Positions 6,440 through 15,734 of a stretch of DNA of 50,926 nucleotides are shown one piece after another. Under the pieces are notes generated by a model, which was not told the DNA's origin, searched no databases, and saw nothing but the letters and a program-made list of their open reading frames with translations. The translations under genes were made by a program, and so were the position numbers. The stretch's first letter is position 1, and the number at the start of each line of letters is the position of its first letter. This DNA comes from Isotricha intestinalis (taxonomy: Eukaryota; Ciliophora; Litostomatea; Vestibuliferida; Isotrichidae), in NCBI GenBank assembly GCA_023807065.1, contig JAJJLU010003572.1:1-50926 (forward strand). Reading direction: 5' to 3'.

Positions 6440-7717
6440 TTATATGGAACTATTATCTATCATTCTCTTATAATCTGGAGTTTCATCTTCTAATAATTCA
6501 AGAGCTTTTTTTTTCTTTATTTTTCCTAAGGATTTATAAATATAAAATGCTAAATAAAATATAACAGCTAAAAAAAAAATGAAAATAATCCATGGAAAAA
6601 TTTTCCTAAAAAATCCAGAAGAATTTTTATCATCAATATAAAATCCAATATTTTTTTTTTCTTTATTAAAAACAACCATATATTTTTTAAAAAAAGGTTT
6701 TCCTAAAAGAAAAGAGCTACTCATACTTTTAAAAAAATAGCAAAGAAAAAAATAATATTTACCTTTTTTAATAAATAAATCATTATAATTTAATTCAAAA
6801 GTAATATTACTTTCATAAGTAGTGATAATTAAAGGTTTAAATTTAGTAATATTAATAGTATCATCACAATAATAAATATAAGCTCCCAAAAGTCCAATAG
6901 TAACATTAAAGCAATGATTATTTTTAATATATTCATTAAAAAATTGATTTAAAACAATTTCTTTATATTTACTTGTTCCTCTTAATAAACTTATTTCATA
7001 TGAAAAAACACAATCAATTAATCTTTCTATTGAATGTTCTCCATAACTTATATCATTTAAAATAACTTGAATTCTATTATCTATTATTTTTGGATATATT
7101 TCTTTATATTTTTTTTTATTATATTTATTTGAATTATATTCATGAGGAAATTGTCCTATTATAAAATCACCTGTAAATTCATCTTTATATTCAAGAAAAA
7201 AAATTTCTTTTTCTATTATTTTATTTTCTTTTAATTGATGGATAAAATTATAATCTATTAAATCTTTATTATTCGTATCATAAGATAAACCAATTATTCC
7301 TGTATAATAAAGTTCATAAGATTCTTTAAAAGAAAGAATAAATTTAAATATTGAATTTTTTTTATTATTTATTATAAAAATGTCTTTAGCTTTTAATGCT
7401 GAAACAAAATCTTCACTTTCATATGTTTTTTTTTTTTCTATTTCTTCAAAGGATGAAGATTTATTTTCATTAAATTTTTCTATTGGTAAATCAGTTTGAT
7501 AAGAAGAAATAAAAAAAGGATATTTTTGTAATTTTAAATTTATCGGAAGATTTTGAATTGGAGTTCCTAAAGATAATGTAATTGTTATATTATTATGTTG
7601 ATATTGTTTTATATATGCTTCTGGATCATTATATTTTTCATTTTTTTTTATTGTAAATGGAAATTGTAAATATGAGAAAATTATTTGAAGTGTAAAAAGA
7701 AATATTAAGAATTTCAT
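6440..7717 (-). CDS. Membrane-anchored aspartyl-protease-like protein lacking both catalytic Asp
   Basis: 425 aa with a signal peptide (about 1-17), a pepsin-like two-lobe ectodomain, a TM helix (about 372-395) and a short basic/acidic cytosolic tail. Pepsin-fold landmarks are clear: Leu-Gly-Thr-Pro-Ile-Gln at 50-55, Gly-Ile-Ile-Gly-Leu at 140-144, Gly-Asp-Phe-Ile-Ile-Gly at 183-188, and Leu-Leu-Gly-Lys-Pro-Phe-Phe near 337-343. The two Asp-Thr/Ser-Gly active-site loops are absent. The first falls in 61-72, with no Asp. The second aligns to Phe-Ser-Tyr-Glu-Ile-Ser-Leu-Leu at 238-245. It is thus predicted to be a non-catalytic binding or surface protein. It is divergent from the zinc-finger gene, with 69 bp between starts. 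Confidence 0.8.
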   Translation of the reverse strand: MKFLIFLFTLQIIFSYLQFPFTIKKNEKYNDPEAYIKQYQHNNITITLSLGTPIQNLPINLKLQKYPFFISSYQTDLPIEKFNENKSSSFEEIEKKKTYESEDFVSALKAKDIFIINNKKNSIFKFILSFKESYELYYTGIIGLSYDTNNKDLIDYNFIHQLKENKIIEKEIFFLEYKDEFTGDFIIGQFPHEYNSNKYNKKKYKEIYPKIIDNRIQVILNDISYGEHSIERLIDCVFSYEISLLRGTSKYKEIVLNQFFNEYIKNNHCFNVTIGLLGAYIYYCDDTINITKFKPLIITTYESNITFELNYNDLFIKKGKYYFFLCYFFKSMSSSFLLGKPFFKKYMVVFNKEKKNIGFYIDDKNSSGFFRKIFPWIIFIFFLAVIFYLAFYIYKSLGKIKKKKALELLEDETPDYKRMIDNSSI

Positions 7718-7786
7718 TTTTTTTTTATATATTTTTTATTGTTTTATTATTCATTTATTTTTAAATTTTTTTTTTATATTTTTTTT

Positions 7787-8395
7787 ATGGAAAATTTTAA
7801 AGATGATGTTATTGATGTTTTTACTTCAATAAATAATAAGAAAAATATATTAAAATTAAAAAAAATCGATAAAAAGAAACAAGTAGAAAAAAATAATAAT
7901 ATTATATATTATAAATGTAATTATGAAAATTGTTTTAGAAAATATACTTCAAAAAATTCTTTAAGAAAACATTTATTAACTCATCAAGAAAAGAAATTTA
8001 AATGTAAAATATGTAATAAATCATTTATTGATAATTATAAATTAAAAAGACATTCTTTAATTCATTCAAATGAAAAAAAATTTATTTGTGAAATATGTAA
8101 AAAAACTTTTTCATTACAATATAATTTAAAAATTCATTCAAGAATTCATTCAGGAAAAAAACCTTATTGTTGTGTTTTCCCAGGTTGTTATAAAAAATTT
8201 TCTCAATGGTCAAATTTAAATATTCATTCAAAAAAACATTTAAAAAAAGAAATTATTGATAAAAGAAATGATATTTTAAATGAAATTGAAAATGATAAAT
8301 ATTCAGGAACTTTAAATATTAAAAATTTAAATAAATTAAATTTACTTTTAGATACCTTTGATGAAGGAAATAAAAATAAAATATTCTACAATTAG
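7787..8395 (+). CDS. C2H2 zinc-finger protein, four fingers
   Basis: 202 aa from ATG 7787; the frame is open further upstream but has no ATG there. Four TFIIIA-type C2H2 fingers run from about 43 to 151, with Cys-x2-4-Cys and His-x3-4-His pairs and linkers of the type His-x-x-Glu-Lys-Lys-Phe. Fingers 1 and 4 have the longer Cys-x4-Cys spacing. Such proteins bind DNA or RNA in the nucleus, so this may be a transcription factor. The C-terminal tail is Asn/Lys/Leu-rich with no domain seen. The stop is TAG, showing that TAG is not a sense codon here. Confidence 0.9.
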   Translation: MENFKDDVIDVFTSINNKKNILKLKKIDKKKQVEKNNNIIYYKCNYENCFRKYTSKNSLRKHLLTHQEKKFKCKICNKSFIDNYKLKRHSLIHSNEKKFICEICKKTFSLQYNLKIHSRIHSGKKPYCCVFPGCYKKFSQWSNLNIHSKKHLKKEIIDKRNDILNEIENDKYSGTLNIKNLNKLNLLLDTFDEGNKNKIFYN

Positions 8396-8643
8396 AAACT
8401 AATAAATCTAATTATATAATTATTTAATTTAAATAGAAAAAACAAAATACAATAATAGAAATATTATTAAAATATTTTCAAGTTATTTATTTAATTTTAT
8501 CAATTAATATTTTTTTAATTTTTTATAATAAATAAATAATTATTTTTATGTTTTTTTCTATATTAAATATTATAAATGATAAAAGTGGAAATATAAATTT
8601 TAATTATTAAATTTTATATGAAAATTATATCTTAAAATGAAAT

Positions 8644-10893
8644 TTATTTATTGTTTGAATGAATAGAATTAAAAGGAAATATCGGTTTTTTTTTATCTGC
8701 TGAAGTTTCTTTATCATAAAATTGTAAAAAATCTTTTTTTAAAAATAATTTTTTACCATTCATTAATTCATAGAAATTATTATATTTTTTTAAACCTTTT
8801 TTATTAGATAATAAATTATTATCTTCTCTAAAAGAATTTTTAAAACTTTTATATTTAATATTTGAATCATCAATTCTACTTGAATAATCAGTAATTGAAT
8901 AAGAATTTAATTTAAAATTCATATAATTATTATAAACTAATGTATTAATATCTTTTTTTGTTTTATCTTTTATTATTTTATCATTAAGAATATTTTTATT
9001 ATCTACTGAATTATTAATTTTTAAAATTAAATCCTTTTTATTTCTTAATTTTTTTTTTAATTTAATATTCTTAAATGATAAAGTAAAATTTAATTTTGAA
9101 GTTTTTTTTCTTTTATTTATTGAAAAAGTTTTATATAAAACCGTTTTAGAAGTTAATGGACGATGAGTTTTTTTTTTTTGAGATAAATTTAATGAATTAT
9201 TAATTGTATTATTTCCCAAAGAATTATTTATTGATTTATTTTTAAAATTTGAATTAATAGAAGAATTATATTTTTTATTATATTTTTCAATATTTCTTTT
9301 ATTAAAATTCTTAATTTTATTTTTTAATAACATTTCTTCTTTATTATTAATTAAAGGAATATTATTAGAAGTTTTAACATCATCAAAAGTATTTTTTTTT
9401 TCTAAATCATTTAAAAATTCCTTATAATTTGAATCTAAATGACTTTTAATTCTTCTTCCTATTCTTTGTGTTTTTCTAACCAATTGTGAAAAAAACATAG
9501 ATTTTTTTTCATTTATAATATCTATTAATTTTTCTTTTTTTTCTTTATCTGGAGTCATATTAATTATTTTAAACATATTAAATAAAGAAACTCTTCTAAT
9601 TTTTCCATATTGAGAAATACATTTAACAAAATAAAATCTATTTTTAATTTCTAAAGCATCTTCTAATCCAATAACTTCTTTATTTTTTATTGTTTTTATA
9701 TAAATTTTATGTAAATTTTTATCATCTCTTATTTCAAATTCTGGTAAATTTAATTTTTTTTTATTTAAATTTTCATTTGATAAAATAATATTATTTGGTT
9801 GAAAAAAATTTGAAATACAAGGTGATTTTTCTTTATTTTGTAAAATTGATTCAAATAAATCTTTTAATTCATTATCTTTTAATTCTTCATTTTTATTTAA
9901 TAAAAAATTTACTAAATTATTTTTTGAACTTTTAATATAAGTTAATAATTTATTTACCCAACCAAAACTAATTAAAGTAAAAACCTCAAAATCTCCTTCA
10001 TCAATAAAATAAATATAATCACTATTTTCATTTTGTTTAAAAACAAATTCTCCTTTTGTAAAGGTTTGAAAGGCAAAATTATTAATTAAAAAAAATAATT
10101 GTTTACTTACTAAAAAATCAAAAATAGGAAAATCAATTTTTAAATGATTTAATTGAAGTTCAAATTTTTGTTTTTCAATTTCTAAAACAATTTCATTATA
10201 ATCTTCTTTATCTAAACATAAACAAATAGAATTAATTAAACTTTTAATAGAAGCATTTCTTCTATTTTTTGTAAGTAAAGCAATTTCACCAAAAGAAAAT
10301 CCACTTTCAAACTTTCCCATTTCTTCTTCATCTTCAAAAAAAAAATTAAAATTTTTTTGGGATAATTTATCTTCAAATTTTAAGTCTAAAATTTCTTCAA
10401 TTTTTAAATCAATTGAATTATTTTTTTCAATTAATCTATGATATTTACCATTTTCTTTATCTTTTATTTTTATTGTATTTAATATTTCTAAATAATCCCA
10501 AAGTCTCATTTCTTTTTGAATATATTTAGGTTTATAAACTGCGACTTTTCCTGATAATAATATATAAAATTTGTCTCCTTTTTCTCCATATTTAATTATA
10601 TATTCTTCAGGCTCATATTCTTGAATATATAATATATTTGATAATTGCTCTAAAGTTGTCATTTCTCTTGAATCTCTTAATTTTTTAAAAAAGGGATAAT
10701 TATCACATAAATAATCACTCAATATTTTATTTTCATATTTTGTTCTTGCATTTTTCCCCTTTTGTAATAAATATATTGCATTTTGAAGTGTAAATGAATG
10801 CTTATCTTTATTTGATTTTGGATTTGATGAAAATTTTTTAAATAAAATATCTATTGAATATGGAATTATACTTAAATCATTTCTAAATAACAT
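8644..10893 (-). CDS. Cyclic-nucleotide-binding-domain protein
   Basis: 749 aa, soluble. A first cyclic-nucleotide-binding domain spans about 80-245, with Gly-Glu-Lys-Gly-Asp-Lys-Phe-Tyr-Ile at 103-111 and an intact phosphate-binding cassette Phe-Gly-Glu-Ile-Ala-Leu at 201-206. The Arg-Arg-Asn-Ala-Ser at 211-215 supplies the phosphate-contacting Arg. A large acidic insert lies between strands at about 140-195. A second domain (about 250-440) keeps the beta-roll start (Gly-Asp-Phe-Glu-Val near 300-304) but has no recognisable cassette, so it is probably degenerate. The C-terminal 280 residues are Lys/Asn-rich low complexity. No kinase, channel or TM segment is seen. It probably acts as a cAMP/cGMP sensor or a ciliary scaffold. 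Confidence 0.85.
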   Translation of the reverse strand: MLFRNDLSIIPYSIDILFKKFSSNPKSNKDKHSFTLQNAIYLLQKGKNARTKYENKILSDYLCDNYPFFKKLRDSREMTTLEQLSNILYIQEYEPEEYIIKYGEKGDKFYILLSGKVAVYKPKYIQKEMRLWDYLEILNTIKIKDKENGKYHRLIEKNNSIDLKIEEILDLKFEDKLSQKNFNFFFEDEEEMGKFESGFSFGEIALLTKNRRNASIKSLINSICLCLDKEDYNEIVLEIEKQKFELQLNHLKIDFPIFDFLVSKQLFFLINNFAFQTFTKGEFVFKQNENSDYIYFIDEGDFEVFTLISFGWVNKLLTYIKSSKNNLVNFLLNKNEELKDNELKDLFESILQNKEKSPCISNFFQPNNIILSNENLNKKKLNLPEFEIRDDKNLHKIYIKTIKNKEVIGLEDALEIKNRFYFVKCISQYGKIRRVSLFNMFKIINMTPDKEKKEKLIDIINEKKSMFFSQLVRKTQRIGRRIKSHLDSNYKEFLNDLEKKNTFDDVKTSNNIPLINNKEEMLLKNKIKNFNKRNIEKYNKKYNSSINSNFKNKSINNSLGNNTINNSLNLSQKKKTHRPLTSKTVLYKTFSINKRKKTSKLNFTLSFKNIKLKKKLRNKKDLILKINNSVDNKNILNDKIIKDKTKKDINTLVYNNYMNFKLNSYSITDYSSRIDDSNIKYKSFKNSFREDNNLLSNKKGLKKYNNFYELMNGKKLFLKKDFLQFYDKETSADKKKPIFPFNSIHSNNK

Positions 10894-11564
10894 TTTTTTA
10901 TTTTTTCAATTTAGAATATTATTTTATTTTTCACATATTGATCAATTCAAAATATATTATTTATAATTATTGTTGAGAAATTATTGATTAAAATTTTTTT
11001 TTAATTTAAGTTAAGGATTAGACTTGAATTAATATAATGATTAAATGTTGAAAACACTAAAAATAATTATAATATAGATTTCGAATACAATTAAGTTTTT
11101 TTTATTCCTTTATAATATGTAAATTTATGATTCAAATATATTTTTTTTTATATTGAAATTCTAATATTTTTCTTTTAAATGTTTTTATTTATTATTAATC
11201 TTTTTTCTAAAAATTATTATTTCCCTTTCAATAATTTCCATAACCAATAATAATTCATTTAATATTAAAAAATAATAACATCATTAAACTTTCATTTAAA
11301 TTTTTGATAAATTTTAAAACTTTTTTATTATAAAAATTTTGAAAATAAATTATATTTAAGATTTAAAAAATTTTTTCATAATAATCCATATAACCATTAT
11401 AACTTTTAATATTATTGTTTATTAAAACAAAAAGAATATTTATTATTTTCACTATCATTAATATTTAAGTTAATATTGCTTTTGTTTTATTATTTTTTCA
11501 GTATTTGAATATTTTTTTGTTTTTTGATTTTCTTTTAAAAATAATTTTTTAAATTTTTTAAAAA
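10894..11564. other. Intergenic region between divergent genes, nothing recognised
   Basis: A+T-rich with homopolymers. It must hold the promoters for both flanking genes, but no distinct motif stands out. Confidence 0.5.
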
Positions 11565-12533
11565 ATGAATTCTAAATCAAAAGATTTAATAAAATATTTG
11601 ACTTTTATTGGAATAATAACAGAATCAACAAATGAAATTTTTGAAAAATGTTATAAGCAATTATTTAATAATAATAACAAAAAGAAACAAGTCCAAAAAA
11701 TTGATACATATAATTTATTTTTTAAAGTATTAGAATTATATTTTAATACAATTAAAAGAGAAGATAAATCTTCAATTTCAAATTGTATAATATTAAAATA
11801 TCTTCAAAATAAACAAAAGTTAATTTCAAATTATTTATTTTCTTTAATAAATAATTATGAAAACAAAAAGAAATTAATTTATTTATTTTTATGGTATGAA
11901 AAAGTGAAAAAAATAAAAGAAGAATCATTTTATTTAAAAGAATTAAAAAAAGAAGAATTGATTCAATCATATGAAAATTTATCATCTTTTCAAAAAATGC
12001 AATTAGATTTATTATCAAGACAAAAGAAATATATAGATAAATATAAAAAGAATAAAATAAATAAATTAAATGAAAATGAAAAATTAAATAATATTTTATG
12101 TCCTTTTACTCCTCAAATGCAAACCAAAAATTCAAAAAATGAAAAATTATTTTTAAAATATTCAGAAAGAAATCCTTTTAAAAGATTATATAATGATAGA
12201 GAAAAAAGAGCTGAAAAAAGACAAAAAATTGAAGATGAAATAAATTATTCAATAAAAAAAAATTCTTTATTTAGAACAAGTAATAAAATAACAATGAGAT
12301 TAAATAAAAAAAAAATAAATGAAGAATTGAGTTTATTTCAACAATTTAATATTTTAAGTTGTAATCATAAAAGAAATATATCTTCAAATTTATTTATTTC
12401 AAATCCTTATAAAAAAGAAAATAAAACAAGTTTTTCAAATGAAATATCAGATTTAAAAAGAGGATATTCTTCAAAAAGAAAAAACAATAAATTAAGAAGT
12501 AAAACTCCAAATTATAGAAGTGAATATATTTAA
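11565..12533 (+). CDS. Unnamed basic protein with a protist RLYxD-type motif
   Basis: 322 aa, Lys/Asn-rich and mostly helical, with no TM segments. Around residues 180-225 it has Cys-Pro-Phe-Thr-Pro-Gln followed some 20 residues later by Asn-Pro-Phe-Lys-Arg-Leu-Tyr-Asn-Asp-Arg and a basic helix. I have the impression that similar F-x-P ... RLY-x-D segments occur in many ciliate and flagellate cytoskeletal or axonemal proteins, but no specific family can be named. The N-terminal 150 residues form a compact helical region with Leu/Ile-rich heptad-like spacing. The tail is basic and Ser-rich. A cytoskeletal role is inference only. Confidence 0.7.
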   Translation: MNSKSKDLIKYLTFIGIITESTNEIFEKCYKQLFNNNNKKKQVQKIDTYNLFFKVLELYFNTIKREDKSSISNCIILKYLQNKQKLISNYLFSLINNYENKKKLIYLFLWYEKVKKIKEESFYLKELKKEELIQSYENLSSFQKMQLDLLSRQKKYIDKYKKNKINKLNENEKLNNILCPFTPQMQTKNSKNEKLFLKYSERNPFKRLYNDREKRAEKRQKIEDEINYSIKKNSLFRTSNKITMRLNKKKINEELSLFQQFNILSCNHKRNISSNLFISNPYKKENKTSFSNEISDLKRGYSSKRKNNKLRSKTPNYRSEYI

Positions 12534-13223
12534 TATTAATATTTTAAATATTTTTGTAATACTATTTCATAATAAAAAATAAAAATTCTATAAAAATTTG
12601 ATATATAATAAAAATTCAAATAATGCTAAAAAGAAAAATTTAAATAAAACTTTTATTATTTTTAATAAATATAATTCTCTTCTTGAAAAAACATTACTGA
12701 ATTAATTATTGCTAAAATAGAAGAAAAAAAGAAAAAAAAATGAAAAGATGAAAAATTATCTTAGCAAGAGTAGAAGAACATTTAAATGAACTTGAAATAA
12801 ATTTTTATTTCTTTTTTAGATTGAAGTTTATTTTTAAAATATGAATTAATTATTAAACTTTGGGATTTATTTTTTTCAATATAATTAATATTCTTTTCAC
12901 AATAATGGAAAAAATAAACATAAAAGAGATATAAATGGAAAAGTAATAATAACATTATTTTTAAAATATATATTCAAGTTTTATATATTAGTAATTTTAA
13001 TTTTCGTTCACCATGATTAAATATTAAATATTTTAATTTAATAAAAAAAATTTTAAAATTGTTTAATAATACTTTCCTATAATAAATAATATGAGATTTT
13101 ATTTATACTTAAAGAATAAAATTTTTATTATATAATAAGATTATATTCATAAAATAAATAAATATCTGAATTATTTTCCAGAATATTTATTTATAACTTT
13201 ATTTTGCTTTATTTAAATTATTC
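12534..13223. other. Intergenic region, convergent 3' ends
   Basis: A short open stretch of about 35 codons ends near 12705 and a Lys/Glu-rich stretch lies near 12715-12800, both broken by stops. These could be gene remnants, but nothing is identifiable. Confidence 0.4.
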
Positions 13224-14780
13224 TTAATAATTTTTCAACCCAAAAGAATTTTTTTCTTTCTTTTCACAGAAAGAATTATTATTATTAAAGTTTTTTTTAT
13301 TATTTATAAAATTATTTATAATTTTTAAATTTTTTTTTGAATCAATATTCAAATGATATGAGTTGAATAAATTAAGATAATTTAAAGTTTTATAGATTTG
13401 TTCTATTATTTTTGGAATAAATTTTTCGTCTTTTATTAATTCTTTTATTTTCTTATTTATATTTTCTCCTTCTTTTAAAGAAAGAATAATTTCTTCTTTT
13501 TCATTTGGAATTTTTATTTTTACATTTAATAAATTCTTTTTTTCTTCTTTATTTTTTATTAAATAAGGTTTTCCTATTTTTGGATTTATTCTTATTGGAG
13601 CTCTTGATAAAAATTCTGACATTAAAATATATTTTTTTTCTGAATTTTCTTTATTTTCTTCGTACATATTTTTTTTTTCCTTTTTTAATTGATTTTTCTT
13701 TATAATTTTATTTATTACTTTTTCTTCTTTACTTGAAGATTTGAAAAAATAATGATTATTTAATTTTTGTTCGTTTATAATATTGAAATTTTTATTATCA
13801 TATAAATTATATTTTTCGTTATTTTGATTATTTACTTCATTATCTAAAAAATAATTATTATGAGTTTTTAAAATATTATTATAATTATTATTTTGTTTAA
13901 CTAAATCATTAATAAAAAAATAATTGTTTAAAGGATTTCTAATATAATTTATAAAATATTGTTGGTTTGATAAAAAATAATTTTCTTTTGAAAATTCGTT
14001 TATTTTATTAATTTCATTATTATTATTATAAAAATTTTGGATATTATTATTATTGTTAATATAAGTTATTTCTGGGTTATTAATTCTAATATAATTATTA
14101 ATATTATGAATTATATAACTTTGTTCTTTTGAATTTTCTTTTTTTTTATTTAATTTCTGATTTATATTTTTTTTTTGTTTGAATTTCTTTATCAAGTTTT
14201 CATTTAAAACAAAATTATCGTTTAAAAGATTTTTTTCAAATTCAAGAATTTCATTGTTTATTATTTCTGAATTTTTTTTTTCTTCTAGAACATTATTTTT
14301 TTTACCGCATAACTCAATAACATTATTTTTTTCATCTATTATTTCACTTTTTTTTTCAATAATATTTTTTAAATCTTTTTCACAATCATTGATATTTTTT
14401 TCGCGGGAGTCATTTTCTTTAATATTATCAATACTATTAGAATTATTTTCATTAAGTACATTAAGAATTTTACTTTTTTGTTTTTTGACTTTTTTTTTAT
14501 GAGAATATGTTCTCTTCTTATAATGTCTTTTTCTTTTTTTGTTATTTTTTTTCTTTCCTTCTTCGCTTTCAACAGATAAATCAATTAAATTTGTTTTTGA
14601 TTCTTTTTCAGAATTTGAAACATTAATGTTATTTATAAAATAAGTTTCATCTTCTAAAAAACTATTATTACATTCTTTATAAGAAGGAAATAAATAAATT
14701 TTTTCAGATTTAAGAGAATAATTTTCTTTTTCTAAAACTTTTGAAAACATTTTATTTTCTTTTTTTTGATAAACTTCCAT
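13224..14780 (-). CDS. Unnamed Asn/Lys-rich protein with a C-terminal conserved domain
   Basis: 518 aa. The first 370 residues are low complexity, with a strongly basic Lys/Arg block near 78-105 that could be a nuclear localisation signal. From about 388 to 475 the sequence becomes ordered: Pro-Ile-Arg-Ile-Asn-Pro-Lys-Ile-Gly-Lys-Pro-Tyr, then Leu-Asn-Val-Lys-Ile-Lys-Ile-Pro-Asn-x-Lys-Glu-Glu, then a helix pair. The strand pair followed by helices suggests a ubiquitin-like fold of a type I associate with ciliate proteins, but I cannot name it. A CG-containing palindrome lies about 236 bp upstream of the start. Confidence 0.65.
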   Translation of the reverse strand: MEVYQKKENKMFSKVLEKENYSLKSEKIYLFPSYKECNNSFLEDETYFINNINVSNSEKESKTNLIDLSVESEEGKKKNNKKRKRHYKKRTYSHKKKVKKQKSKILNVLNENNSNSIDNIKENDSREKNINDCEKDLKNIIEKKSEIIDEKNNVIELCGKKNNVLEEKKNSEIINNEILEFEKNLLNDNFVLNENLIKKFKQKKNINQKLNKKKENSKEQSYIIHNINNYIRINNPEITYINNNNNIQNFYNNNNEINKINEFSKENYFLSNQQYFINYIRNPLNNYFFINDLVKQNNNYNNILKTHNNYFLDNEVNNQNNEKYNLYDNKNFNIINEQKLNNHYFFKSSSKEEKVINKIIKKNQLKKEKKNMYEENKENSEKKYILMSEFLSRAPIRINPKIGKPYLIKNKEEKKNLLNVKIKIPNEKEEIILSLKEGENINKKIKELIKDEKFIPKIIEQIYKTLNYLNLFNSYHLNIDSKKNLKIINNFINNKKNFNNNNSFCEKKEKNSFGLKNY

Positions 14781-15734
14781 ATAATAGTGTTTATTTTATT
14801 ATAGTTTATTTTAAAAATCTTTAAATCTTTAATGATGTATTTTAGAATTATTTCCTGAATGGATTTTTTCTTTTTTTATCTTTTAATAAGGAAATAAGAA
14901 GAAAAAATTTGTTTTTCTTTTTCAAATATATAATTTGTTTTATTTGTTTTATTTCTTTTAAAAATTTAAAGTTTGAAAATTAGATTAAAAAAATTGGAAT
15001 AAAAGTTATTTTACTTCACGAAATATTTCGTGAGATATAAAAAGATGAGAACATAGAAAAAAAAATTTTTTTTTAATTTTGTACTTTCAAAATGATGTTT
15101 ATTCACAAGTTTGATTTATTAAATGATTAATACAATTATTCATGAATATTTTAGTTAAATATGTTTTAGTTTTTTTAAATACGTTAATTTTACGTTATTA
15201 TTTCCATTTTTCGAATATTTTTTTTTTTAAGATATTTTTTTGCATAAGATCAATTTTTGTGATTAAAATATAATTTCAATTATTTTTTGTGGATGACAGT
15301 TCAGTCTTTAATTTTATAAATTTCATTTATTAATATTATTAATAATTATTAATCATTATTTTTAAATAAAAAAAATAATTTAAAAATCATAAATTATATT
15401 TAAATTATTCAACAATTAAAAAAAATAAATTTTTTTTATTTTAAAAAATCATAAGTTAAGTGCTTAAAATTAAAAAGAAAAAAAATTTGAAGAATATTTA
15501 ATTCTCAAAAAAAAAATTATATTCCTTTTAAAAATATATTACTTCATTTATTAAAGATAATTTTTATTATTATTATTTTCTTTTTCAATATTATATTTAG
15601 ATTACTAAATAATACTTCTATCAAAATACTTTTGATTAAAAAAGTTTTAATTTCTTTTAAATATGTGGAATAAATAGTCATTTAAAATATATGTAAATAA
15701 TTAAAAAAATTGTTTATTGACAAAACAAAAATTA
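14781..15734. other. Long intergenic region with CG-containing motifs
   Basis: A+T-rich 954 bp between two minus-strand genes. It contains an 18-bp palindrome at 15016-15033 and two direct TACGTTA copies near 15180-15200. CpG is otherwise very rare in this sequence. No gene is seen. Confidence 0.5.
15016..15033. promoter_or_regulatory. 18-bp perfect palindrome upstream of the 13224-14780 gene
   Basis: TCACGAAATATTTCGTGA reads the same on both strands and carries two CGs. It could be a binding site for a dimeric regulator or a small hairpin. No partner copy was seen elsewhere by eye. Confidence 0.4.
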
